From Sphingomonas hominis (GTDB taxonomy: Bacteria; Pseudomonadota; Alphaproteobacteria; Sphingomonadales; Sphingomonadaceae): a DNA stretch of 64,000 nt. The DNA lies in NCBI RefSeq assembly GCF_013328205.1, contig NZ_JABULH010000001.1, positions 186,001 through 250,000 on the forward strand, read 5' to 3'. Made by a program: the position numbers and the translations under genes. The first letter of the stretch is position 1. Each line of letters begins with the position of its first letter. Of the stretch, positions 40,467 to 50,616 are shown one piece after another. The notes under the pieces are model-generated. The model was given only the letters and a program-made list of their open reading frames with translations. It had not been told where the DNA came from and ran no database searches.

Positions 40467-41111
40467 GTGATGCGCCAAGTCCGTCGTCTTTCTTTCGTGT
40501 TGCTGGTTGTGCTAGCGAGCTATCTCGTCGCGGGTCTGGTCGGGGCGGCGTGGGCGGTCAACCGCGACTGGCGTCCCCCGGAGCAGGGTGTGACGATCTG
40601 GGTCGAGGACAATGGCATCCACACCGATCTGGTCATCCCCAAGCACGCGGCGGGGGTGGATTGGCGACCGGTTTTCGCAGGCACAGCGTTGCGTGAGCCG
40701 GGTTACGCGCGGTTCGCTCATGTTGCGGTGGGATGGGGCGAGCGCGGGTTTTTCGTCGGCACACCGACGTGGTGGGATCTGAGGCCCGGTACCGTGTTCG
40801 CGGCGGCGCTGGGGAGTGACGACACCGTGCTGCACGTCGAGCATGTCGCGCAACCGGTGGTGGGCGAGCGGGTGCGGGCGGTAGTGTTGACGCCCGCGCA
40901 GTACCGGGCGTTGGCGCGGGTGGTGCGCGCTAGTCTGGCAGCGGGTGATCCGGTCCGCGGTTATGCCGGGCATGATGCGTTTTATCCGGCGCATGGGCGC
41001 TACGATGCGCTCAACACCTGCAATGCGTGGACTGGGCGCGCGCTTGCCCGAGCCGGGGTGCGGGTGGGGCGGTGGACCCCGTTTTCCGCACCCGTGAGCT
41101 GGTGGCTCTGA
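40467..41111 (+). CDS. DUF2459 family protein (TIGR02117-type)
   Basis: 214 residues. N-terminal membrane segment (LSFVLLVVLASYLVAGLVGAAWAV), then the DUF2459 core: GVTIWVEDNGIHTDLVIP, VAVGWGERGFFVGTPTWWDL and the C-terminal YDALNTCNAWTGRALA. A periplasmic function is likely from the anchor; biochemical role unknown. The His/Cys arrangement recalls papain-like folds but that is speculation. Start: GTG 40467 directly followed by ATG 40470. Confidence 0.85.
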   Translation: MMRQVRRLSFVLLVVLASYLVAGLVGAAWAVNRDWRPPEQGVTIWVEDNGIHTDLVIPKHAAGVDWRPVFAGTALREPGYARFAHVAVGWGERGFFVGTPTWWDLRPGTVFAAALGSDDTVLHVEHVAQPVVGERVRAVVLTPAQYRALARVVRASLAAGDPVRGYAGHDAFYPAHGRYDALNTCNAWTGRALARAGVRVGRWTPFSAPVSWWL

Positions 41112-41131
41112 CCCGATGCGCGCGCAGTTGG

Positions 41132-41506
41132 TCAGTTGGCGGCGCCCGTCTGGTTGGCGATCTCTCCGCGGGTGGCGGCGAGCGTGGGGGCGGGACCGGT
41201 GGCGGGGCGGAGCGATTCGCGCTCGCTTTCCGGCACGGCGGCGGTCGGATCGGGGCGGAAGTCGACGGGCGCGCGGGTGGTGCCCGGCGTCGGCGCGCTG
41301 GGCTTGAGGTCGGGGGCGGGGTGTTCGCCACCGCTGGTGCGCTTGTCGAGAAGTTTGTCGAACAGGCCGAAGCGCAGCGCACCGAACAGACCGGCAGCGA
41401 CGGCACCGATGCCGGCGGCGACGGCGACGCGGCTGGTCTTCTTGACCGGCTTGTCGGCGGGTTTGCGGTTCGCGCTGCGGCGGGTTGCGGGATTGTTCTG
41501 GGTCAT
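41132..41506 (-). CDS. Hypothetical single-pass membrane protein
   Basis: 124 residues. A basic N-terminus (RRSANRKPADKPVKK), one hydrophobic stretch (VAVAAGIGAVAAGLFGALRFGLF) and a Pro/Thr-rich, disordered tail. Looks like sphingomonad-specific membrane proteins of unknown role. It lies 7 bases after the SRAP gene, so it is probably co-transcribed. Confidence 0.65.
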   Translation of the reverse strand: MTQNNPATRRSANRKPADKPVKKTSRVAVAAGIGAVAAGLFGALRFGLFDKLLDKRTSGGEHPAPDLKPSAPTPGTTRAPVDFRPDPTAAVPESERESLRPATGPAPTLAATRGEIANQTGAAN

Positions 41507-41513
41507 GCGCGGG

Positions 41514-42125
41514 TCAACTTACGGACAAGGCTGGCGTTCCGTCGACGCGTGCGGGCAACAGCGTGCCCGCAGGAGCGGGGCGGCAGAGTTCGGCGGAGGG
41601 CGCTGAGCCATCGAGCCAGCGGCTCCAGTCGGTGCGGTCGAGCACCACGACCTGACGATCGTGGTAGGGGGCGATATCGGGTCCGGGTTCGGCCGTGAGC
41701 ATCGAGAAGGCTTCGCCGACCTGATCGTCGTGTTTCCACACACCGGCGATACAGAACCAGGAGTGGCGGGCATGGGTGAAAATCCACTTGGTCTTGCGCT
41801 TCTGACCCGGTGGGGGTGCGGTAAATTCGTAGAAGCCGTCGACCGGAATGAGGCAGCGTCCGCGCGCGATGTTTCGGCCGTCGGAGCGGTAGTTGTAGAC
41901 CGGCTTTCCGTGCGCACCCGGCCAGCTCCAGCGGCGGGTGACGAGTTCGGCCTCGTTGCTCCCTTCCTCGACCGCGCGGACGATCACGGTCGCGTCGGTG
42001 ATGCGGACCGAGGGGAGCGGCGCCATGTTGGGCGCGCCTTCGGGAAAACGCAGCGGGATGCGGAGGTGGGCGAAATCCTCGCGTAACAGGCCGAGGTCGA
42101 TGCGGCGGGCGGCTTCGTTGCACAT
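41514..42125 (-). CDS. yedK: SOS response-associated peptidase (SRAP/YedK-type)
   Basis: 203 residues. SRAP proteins form a thiazolidine cross-link with abasic sites in single-stranded DNA through the Cys at residue 2 (MCNEAAR), shielding them. The conserved Asn, the IPVDGFYEF motif (with Glu) and the later His in PYHDRQVVVLD are present. The C-terminus extends past the usual end. Follows the terminase-like gene by 9 bases. Confidence 0.92.
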   Translation of the reverse strand: MCNEAARRIDLGLLREDFAHLRIPLRFPEGAPNMAPLPSVRITDATVIVRAVEEGSNEAELVTRRWSWPGAHGKPVYNYRSDGRNIARGRCLIPVDGFYEFTAPPPGQKRKTKWIFTHARHSWFCIAGVWKHDDQVGEAFSMLTAEPGPDIAPYHDRQVVVLDRTDWSRWLDGSAPSAELCRPAPAGTLLPARVDGTPALSVS

Positions 42126-42134
42126 CGGGTGATA

Positions 42135-43598
42135 CTAGCCCGGCGCGCAAGCGCGGGCGAGCATCACCCGATCGGCCAGCGGTGCATTCGCACCGGCTGA
42201 CGACGCGGCTTTGCCGCGGCGCTGTTTCCGATTGAGTTTGGCGGGCGGGGCAGCGGGCGCATGCGGCGGCGGTGGCTGGTGGGTGTCCGATGACGGTGAG
42301 ACGGTCGCAGCGGGCGGTTGGATGGCAGCGGGGTGGGTCGGGGCAGGCTCGGCGATCGGCTGATCCGGTTCGTCATGCGCGGCGACGGCGGGGTGGGTCG
42401 ATGGTCCGAGCGGCGCAGGCTCGGCGTGATCGTCGCAGCCGGGGACGATCATCGGCGCTTCGCCCGCTTCGTCGTCGCTGGGGTGCACGCGTTCGGGCGT
42501 GTCTGGCTGCTCGCCATCGTCATCCGGGTCGAGCCGGGCGGCGTCGGCGAACCAGGCGTCGCGCGCGCGGCCTTCGGTGATGTGGCGGACGGCGGATTGG
42601 ATGTGGTGGGGGCGTTCGAGCTGCTCGATCTCCTCGTCGTCGAGTTCGCGCTGATAGTCGGGGTCGCCCCACTCGCCGTCCTCCTTCCCTAAGAAGAAGT
42701 CGGGCGGGGGGAAGCGGGTGCGCCAGGCGTCGGCGTCGTCGCACCACCAGACGGGGTCGGGGCGGTCGGCGGGGCTCAAAAACTCGGGCAGGTTGGGGCG
42801 AAGTGGAGGAAGTGGAGGTTCACACGCGCTTTCCGCGCGCGGCGGGGGTGGGGCGAGCGCGACGAGGCCGGCGGCCTCGGCGCGGGTCCATTGCTCGGCG
42901 CTCCACGCGGCGCGGTTGGCGGGGTCGAGGTCGGCGACGGACACCTCGGCGGCGTGGGCGGCGCGGGTGCGCAGGTAACGGTCGGCGCGGGCGAGTGCCA
43001 GGACGGGGGCGAGATCGGCGCGCGTATTGCTCTCGCCGTCTACCGTCTCGGGCGCGAGACGGGTGCCGAGGAACAGCCCGGCGCGCGCGGGCGCGGCGTG
43101 GGTGCCGAGCAGGTCGAGGAAGGCGTCGAACTCGCCCGCGACGAGCCGCGCGGCGGTGCCGTGCGCGCTGGCGGAGGCGGCGTCGGCGAAGCGATCGAGC
43201 CGGTGGAGCATGTGGGTCGCGAGGCGATTGTCGTGGCGATAGCGGGTGACGGTGGAGCCGTCGGCGCGGGTGATCGTCTCCTCCTGACCTTCCAATGCGC
43301 GGGTGAGGAGCGTGTCGGCGAGCGCCTCGCGCGCCAAGAGCCGCGCGCCGTCCCAGGCGAGCGCGAAGGCGGCACCGTTGGCGCGGCGGCGCAGCGCGTA
43401 GGCGGAGGAGACGGCGAGGCCGACGCGGCGGCACGCCTGCTCGACGGTGTCGCCGCCGGCGATCCCCTCGACGAAGGTGCGCTGGCGGTCGGGGGTCCAG
43501 CCGTCGTGGCGACCGGGGGGCGGGGTGGGCTCGGCGTGCGCGTGGACGGCGGGTGGCTGACCGGCGGCGGGCAGGCGGGCGGGGGTGAGCAGGGTCAT
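42135..43598 (-). CDS. HTH protein resembling phage terminase small subunits
   Basis: 487 residues. Residues about 30-140 read like terminase small subunit proteins: RQRTFVEGIAGGDTVEQAC, RRVGLAVSSAYALRRR (helix-turn-helix), FALAWDGARLLAREALADTL then ALEGQEETI and YRHDNRLATHMLHRL. The rest is acidic and Pro/Ala-rich, ending in a Lys/Arg segment (KLNRKQRRGKAAS). ATG at 43598 overlaps the previous small gene by ATGA. No terminase large subunit or other phage gene is near, so this is likely domesticated. I do not know its function. Confidence 0.7.
   Translation of the reverse strand: MTLLTPARLPAAGQPPAVHAHAEPTPPPGRHDGWTPDRQRTFVEGIAGGDTVEQACRRVGLAVSSAYALRRRANGAAFALAWDGARLLAREALADTLLTRALEGQEETITRADGSTVTRYRHDNRLATHMLHRLDRFADAASASAHGTAARLVAGEFDAFLDLLGTHAAPARAGLFLGTRLAPETVDGESNTRADLAPVLALARADRYLRTRAAHAAEVSVADLDPANRAAWSAEQWTRAEAAGLVALAPPPPRAESACEPPLPPLRPNLPEFLSPADRPDPVWWCDDADAWRTRFPPPDFFLGKEDGEWGDPDYQRELDDEEIEQLERPHHIQSAVRHITEGRARDAWFADAARLDPDDDGEQPDTPERVHPSDDEAGEAPMIVPGCDDHAEPAPLGPSTHPAVAAHDEPDQPIAEPAPTHPAAIQPPAATVSPSSDTHQPPPPHAPAAPPAKLNRKQRRGKAASSAGANAPLADRVMLARACAPG
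42197..42221. repeat. 25-bp hairpin repeat, copy A
   Basis: Same-orientation copy of the repeat at 43930-43954 (one mismatch). Core CGCGGC TTT GCCGCG is a hairpin. It lies inside the 3' end of the terminase-like gene, where it encodes KAASS. Confidence 0.65.
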
Positions 43599-43786
43599 CG
43601 GCGGCACAGCCCACCCGAGCGGAACAGCGCCTCCATCGCGCGCGCGGCGGCGATGTGTTCGGGCGCGAGGGGTGCGGTGGCGATGCGGCCGGCGTCGACG
43701 TGCGCCTGCCACTCGCGCCACGGCTGCTCGCCGCTGTCGGGGGAGGAGTCGATGGGGAAGGCGGGGTAGAGCGGTAGCGTGTCCAT
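43595..43786 (-). CDS. Small hypothetical protein coupled to the HTH gene
   Basis: 63 residues (MDTLPLYPAFPIDSS), ending in a helical stretch (HIAAARAMEALFRSGGLCRR). Its TGA overlaps the next start (ATGA). Not recognised. The overlap and position suggest a two-gene unit. Confidence 0.6.
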   Translation of the reverse strand: MDTLPLYPAFPIDSSPDSGEQPWREWQAHVDAGRIATAPLAPEHIAAARAMEALFRSGGLCRR

Positions 43787-43929
43787 GCGCGTGGGTCCCG
43801 TTGGTTGGGGGGACCGGGGAGATAGGCAGGGATGGCGCGTGTAGGACAGCGGCCGGCGCGGCGAGCCGGTAGCGAAGCTACCGACGAGCGAACGAGCGCC
43901 GGCCCGGCCAGCGGCGCCAGCAGCGCCGA

Positions 43930-43954
43930 CTGACGACGCGGCTTCGCCGCGGCG
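43930..43954. repeat. 25-bp hairpin repeat, copy B
   Basis: Differs from copy A at one loop base. It lies upstream of the two-gene unit, so the pair is bracketed by A and B. Confidence 0.65.
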
Positions 43955-44006
43955 GGGCTTGGTTGTTCCTACCTTGGCAACATCGCCGCCAGCGCGACGC
44001 CCGAAG

Positions 44007-44025
44007 GCGCGGCTTTGCCGCGGCG
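44007..44025. repeat. Partial third copy of the hairpin repeat
   Basis: The core GCGCGGCTTTGCCGCGGCG recurs 50 bases after copy B, without the left 6 bases. Confidence 0.55.
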
Positions 44026-44039
44026 GCACGACAACCCAC

Positions 44040-44067
44040 TTGCCAGTACGATTATCGTAGTTACATA
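44040..44067 (+). promoter_or_regulatory. brnTA promoter with internal operator palindrome
   Basis: TTGCCA (44040-44045), 16-base spacer, TACATA (44062-44067). The spacer holds a perfect palindrome TACGATTATCGTA (44047-44059, arms of 5 with a 3-base centre). BrnA-type antitoxins repress their own promoter, so this is a likely BrnA operator. The predicted start of transcription falls within a few bases of the brnT GTG, so the message may be nearly leaderless. Confidence 0.55.
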
Positions 44068-44075
44068 TTGGTCAT

Positions 44076-44348
44076 GTGGAAATCAGCTTCGATCCCGAGA
44101 AGCGTGCGTGGACGCTGGCCGAGCGGAAGCTCGACTTCGCCGATGCCGTTCGGGTGGTGGAGGGACCGACGCTGACGCAGGAGGATGACCGGTTCGATTA
44201 TCCCGAGCCGCGTTATCAGACCTACGGCTGGTTGGGCGGACGCATGGTGATGTTCGCGTGGACGCCGACAGCGGAAGGCATCCGCGTGATCTCGATGAGG
44301 AATTGTCATGACAAGGAAACCCGCCGCATCGCTCCCCGTCTGGGATGA
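44076..44348 (+). CDS. brnT: BrnT-family toxin
   Basis: 90-residue RelE-fold ribonuclease toxin. Family landmarks: EISFDPEKRAWTLAERKLDF at the N-terminus, YPEPRYQTYGWLGGRMVMFAWT in the middle and the C-terminal IRVISMRNCHDKETRRI. In typical BrnT the end reads SARKA or similar; here it is MRNCHDKETRR. GTG start, no clear ribosome site. The brnA start lies 41 bases before its stop. Confidence 0.88.
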   Translation: MEISFDPEKRAWTLAERKLDFADAVRVVEGPTLTQEDDRFDYPEPRYQTYGWLGGRMVMFAWTPTAEGIRVISMRNCHDKETRRIAPRLG

Positions 44349-44589
44349 CGACGATCTACCAGAGTGGACCGACGATCAGCTCGACCGCGCCGAGTTCTCG
44401 ATCGGCGGCAAGGTGGTGCGCCCGGCGATCGGCACGCTGACCAAGGCGGGCCGCCCGCCGCTGGGGGCGGCGGCCAAGCGTCAGGTGACGCTGCGGCTTG
44501 ATCCGGATGTCATCGAGCGGTTTCGCGAGGGCGGGCCGGGGTGGCAGGGGCGGATGAACGAGGCGTTACGGAAGGCGGTGGGACTGTAG
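44308..44589 (+). CDS. brnA: BrnA-family antitoxin
   Basis: 93 residues. Central DLPEWTDDQLDRAEF and the ribbon-helix-helix region RQVTLRLDPDVIERFREGGPGWQGRMNEALRKAV are BrnA signatures; the latter binds DNA and also forms the dimer. It neutralises BrnT and represses the operon. Overlaps brnT by 41 bases. It ends 17 bases from the end of the convergent kwaB gene. Confidence 0.9.
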   Translation: MTRKPAASLPVWDDDDLPEWTDDQLDRAEFSIGGKVVRPAIGTLTKAGRPPLGAAAKRQVTLRLDPDVIERFREGGPGWQGRMNEALRKAVGL

Positions 44590-44606
44590 TCAGGTTTGCA
44601 GCATCC

Positions 44607-45479
44607 TTAACTCAATCTGAGTTTCGAGTTTGTCATAAATGTGAATGCCCCCAATCGAGACTGATAAATACCATGATCAAGAAAGCGAAGCAGTGTTTTT
44701 AGCTTGGCTTTGTCTCTTGGAAGGAGGATTTTATCATCTACTAAACTAACTTCGACTTGCACACTCTGTGCTGCGGCGACGATCTCGGCCGTTGTAATTC
44801 GATGTAAGATGCCAGAGTCTGAGACGGCGGACACCAGTTTTCGAGTGGTTTGTGTAATATTTGAAAGTATGTGGTTGATGTCTTCAGCAACAACCATATT
44901 AAGCTGCGAGAAAGCAATTACCTCTTGATCAGAGGCGATAGTGTAATGTGAGAAAACATCAAAAATACGTTTAAGGATCGTAAAGTTTTTAAACTTTACT
45001 AACCCATTCTCAATGATTGCGTCAATTTTACTGCCAATCGAGAATGCCGGCCCAGTGAGCCGAGTGAAGGTATTCCCTTCCAAAAGGACAAGCGCCATCG
45101 CTCTTTGAGCTAGCCTTTGATGAGCAAAAAAATACTGGATGTACAATGTCTCATCGACCCCATCAGCAGCGAATGCTATTGCTCTAATATTTTCATTTTG
45201 AAAATCGTTCGGATCAATTTCGGTCAGTGAGAGTGGGCCGGCCCTGACCGTATCCATTAGCGCTGTGATCTCCTCATTAAGCGGTAATGTTAGAATTTGA
45301 TCATCGTCCGGTTTCCAATCGCGACTAAAGGTTACTTCTTCATCTATGCCTTGGTGAAAGTTGGCATAGTAGGCGCTAAAAAGCTCGGCGAGTTGCGACT
45401 GTACGTCATGGCTGACCCGAACGCGCCTAAGATCGGCGGAGCCACGCTGGCCGACGAGTGCGTAAAGATTGTTAGACAT
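44607..45479 (-). CDS. kwaB: KwaB-like protein (DUF4868), Kiwa anti-phage system
   Basis: 290 residues. Recognised as DUF4868/KwaB from the core FSIGSKIDAIIENGLVKFKN followed by FTILKRIFDVFSHY and from the C-terminal LLRFLDHGIYQSRLGAFTF and TNSKLRL. In Kiwa, KwaB is the cytoplasmic DNA-binding effector working with the membrane protein KwaA. Much more AT-rich than its neighbours, with codons such as ATA, AAA and TTT common, pointing to recent acquisition. It starts 2 bases after the kwaA stop, with AAGGATAGAG before its ATG inside the kwaA end. A family search would settle the assignment. Confidence 0.8.
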   Translation of the reverse strand: MSNNLYALVGQRGSADLRRVRVSHDVQSQLAELFSAYYANFHQGIDEEVTFSRDWKPDDDQILTLPLNEEITALMDTVRAGPLSLTEIDPNDFQNENIRAIAFAADGVDETLYIQYFFAHQRLAQRAMALVLLEGNTFTRLTGPAFSIGSKIDAIIENGLVKFKNFTILKRIFDVFSHYTIASDQEVIAFSQLNMVVAEDINHILSNITQTTRKLVSAVSDSGILHRITTAEIVAAAQSVQVEVSLVDDKILLPRDKAKLKTLLRFLDHGIYQSRLGAFTFMTNSKLRLS

Positions 45480-45481
45480 CT

Positions 45482-45997
45482 CTATCCTTTAAACTCGATC
45501 AGTACGTATTCGGTAAGTTGCCTGACTTTGATTGTCCCCAATGCAGACCGCAGCTGCCTTTTTGTCAATAGGGCGTAAGTTATACCGTTACTTGCAGTGA
45601 CGCGATAAGCGTGCCACTTTAGCATGCCAAGTAGAGGACTATAATGGTAGTTGTAACCGGTCGCCGTTATAACGCCAAAGACAATTATAATTGGCGCCCA
45701 TAAAGACCAGTTTAAGTCTGATATCTTGTCGGCGAATAACGGGGATATATACAGAAGAAGAAGGGAGAAGTTTTCGCGGTCGGCTGTCTCGGCGGAAGAG
45801 ATGTCGACGGAGACTTCTTCAACCAAAGATCGTGCTTTATTAAGTAAAGTTATACAAGCGACGATCATAATAGCGCAGATGCAGCCCAATCCCAATGACA
45901 ATCTTTTGTCCTGACTCCAAAAGGCCCAAGCATAAGTGAAAGCAACTGGGGCTAAGGCCGTAAGGGTAAGGATGAAGCGCGCGGCTGCGCTGAACAT
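45482..45997 (-). CDS. kwaA: KwaA-like membrane protein, Kiwa anti-phage system
   Basis: 171 residues with three or four membrane helices (about 8-28, 33-53, 98-116, possibly 77-88) and a cytoplasmic end. ETADRENFSLLLLYISPLF and YNYHYSPLLGMLKWHAYRVTA then GITYALLTKR are the segments I associate with KwaA. KwaA is the membrane sensor part of Kiwa. AGGAG stands 7 bases before the ATG. It begins 19 bases after the uvrA stop on the same strand. AT-rich like kwaB. The pairing with a DUF4868 gene in the correct order is the main support. Confidence 0.78.
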   Translation of the reverse strand: MFSAAARFILTLTALAPVAFTYAWAFWSQDKRLSLGLGCICAIMIVACITLLNKARSLVEEVSVDISSAETADRENFSLLLLYISPLFADKISDLNWSLWAPIIIVFGVITATGYNYHYSPLLGMLKWHAYRVTASNGITYALLTKRQLRSALGTIKVRQLTEYVLIEFKG

Positions 45998-46016
45998 TGC
46001 ACGCTCCTAATTTGGC

Positions 46017-48926
<2,910 letters not shown>

Positions 48927-49020
48927 GTGGGGCGTTCTACCTTCGTTCCGCAGCGGATGCCAGTATGCGGGAGATAGTAACGCGGGAAGGGGCTTGCGAG
49001 GTTCGTGGGCGGGTGGAGGT

Positions 49021-49305
49021 TTAGTGGAAGAGGCCGACCGCACCCTCCGCCCAGACGAGCGCGACCGCGGCGGTGACGGCGGCGATGGCGAGGCGGCGCG
49101 CATGGGGGCGGTGGAGGAGGCGCGTCGCGACGTCGACCGCGAGGCCGAGCGTGCCGAGCAGCAGCGCGGCGGCGGCGAAGTCCGAGGTGGTCCAGTTGAC
49201 CTCGGGCGTGAGGCGCATCGCGATCAGCGGGGCGATCAGGAGCGCGGCGAAGGCGAGCCACATCGCGCGACGCGCGTGTGCGAGCGGGGCGGGGGCGGTG
49301 ACCAT
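49021..49305 (-). CDS. Small hypothetical membrane protein
   Basis: 94 residues with three hydrophobic helices ([57 protein letters not shown]), a pattern common in sphingomonad membrane proteins. AAAGG lies 8 bases before the ATG. Lies upstream of uvrA on the same strand with 94 bases between. Function unknown. Confidence 0.65.
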   Translation of the reverse strand: MVTAPAPLAHARRAMWLAFAALLIAPLIAMRLTPEVNWTTSDFAAAALLLGTLGLAVDVATRLLHRPHARRLAIAAVTAAVALVWAEGAVGLFH

Positions 49306-49537
49306 GGCGAAGCCTTTCGAACGGACGTGCGGGCAACGGTGCCACGGCGCGGGCGCGCGGGGAAGCGGGCGCGTGAACGCGGGTTGCCGGGCGCGCGCGG
49401 GGCGAGCTGCGCCCCGTTCAGCGGTGAGCGGTGATGCGCGGTGTGGGGGCGCTGATGCAGGTGAGCGCGATTGGCGAGTCCGCCGTGCGGAGCGCCACGC
49501 GTCGCGGCGCGTTGAAGGGCCAAGGAGTGCGACTGAC

Positions 49538-49717
49538 ATGAGCGACCTGCCCCCACGCAAGAACCCCGGACCCAAGAGCCGCGCGCGCTTCCTGACGGTG
49601 ACGCTGATCGTGCTGGCGTTGATCGCGGTGATCTTCATCGGCACCAACATCAACCACGTCAAAAGCGAAGACGACCGCCCGATGGGCGAGGACCGGCCGA
49701 GCCCGACGGCGCGGTGA
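49538..49717 (+). CDS. Small single-pass membrane protein
   Basis: 59 residues: basic N-terminus (PPRKNPGPKSRARF), one helix (LTVTLIVLALIAVIFIG) and an acidic tail. AAGGAG is 10 bases before the ATG. Not recognised; likely sphingomonad-specific. Confidence 0.6.
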   Translation: MSDLPPRKNPGPKSRARFLTVTLIVLALIAVIFIGTNINHVKSEDDRPMGEDRPSPTAR

Positions 49718-49775
49718 GCGGTGGCGGGCCGCACGGACGCGGGGCAGCGGCGGGCGGTGTGAGGCCGGGCGCGTG

Positions 49776-50561
49776 TCAGGGAGCGCCCGGCGGACCGGCG
49801 TCATCGCGCGGCGGCGCGTCGGGCGCGGGCGGCGGCGACGTGTCGGCCGTGTCGGCATCGGAGCGGGTGCGGCGGCGGGCGACGCGGCGGTTCTGGCGCG
49901 CGCCGTCGTTGCCGAGCGGATCGACCAGCCGCTGGTAGAGCGTGAACAGATGTTCGACGCGCTCACGGTCGGAGGCGAAGGGCGCGCGGCGATAGAGCCG
50001 GTCGACCGCGAGGTCGAGTTCGCGATGCGCGCGGCGCAGCTCGGCGGGCATGGTGTCGGGATCGTAGAGGTCGGCGAGCGTCGAGGTCGCGTTCTTGGGC
50101 AGCGCGCGCGCGTCGAGCACGGCCTGTGCCAGCGCCTCTACCTGCGCGCGTTGCGTCGGGGTGGCGTCGGGCCAGGGAAAGGTGTTGTAGACGACGCCAA
50201 CCGAGTACATGTAGTCGCTTTTCATGCGGCCAGTGATCTGCCGCATCCACGCCATGTGCATCCGGCTGGTTAGAATACCAAATTGCCATGTGGATGCATT
50301 TGCGAGAATACGTAGCTTCTGATTGGCGATTACGTCCGGCGAGAGCCATCCTATCGGAACATATTCACGTCGCTCTGAACTGGTATTGGGTATTACAAGG
50401 TAGTCAGTGGAAAGTCGTTCATCAACACCAAGCCGTAGCGGATCATCGGCCATCTTGACAGTGCTTAGGCGGGAACTGCTGGCTCGATAATCACGAACCG
50501 ACGAGACGCGCTGCCGCACGAGTGGCAGTTGGCGAAGTTGCGCGGGAGTAGCCTCAGCCAA
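49776..50561 (-). CDS. C-terminal fragment of the MmeI-like enzyme
   Basis: 261-residue remainder from the first internal ATG-like start (MAEATPAQLRQLPLVRQRV). It holds the rest of the target recognition domain (AWMRQITGRMKSDYMYS, the known family motif, is at about 104-120) and the C-terminal helical part followed by a disordered Pro/Asp tail. The frame is open upstream to about 50623 and continues the family sequence (DEYINGFHRWILYLAEA), so this is not a separate gene. Confidence 0.7.
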   Translation of the reverse strand: MAEATPAQLRQLPLVRQRVSSVRDYRASSSRLSTVKMADDPLRLGVDERLSTDYLVIPNTSSERREYVPIGWLSPDVIANQKLRILANASTWQFGILTSRMHMAWMRQITGRMKSDYMYSVGVVYNTFPWPDATPTQRAQVEALAQAVLDARALPKNATSTLADLYDPDTMPAELRRAHRELDLAVDRLYRRAPFASDRERVEHLFTLYQRLVDPLGNDGARQNRRVARRRTRSDADTADTSPPPAPDAPPRDDAGPPGAP

Positions 50562-50616
50562 ATAGAGTATCCAGCGATGAAACCCATTTATATATTCATC
50601 GCCACCGACGAACCGT

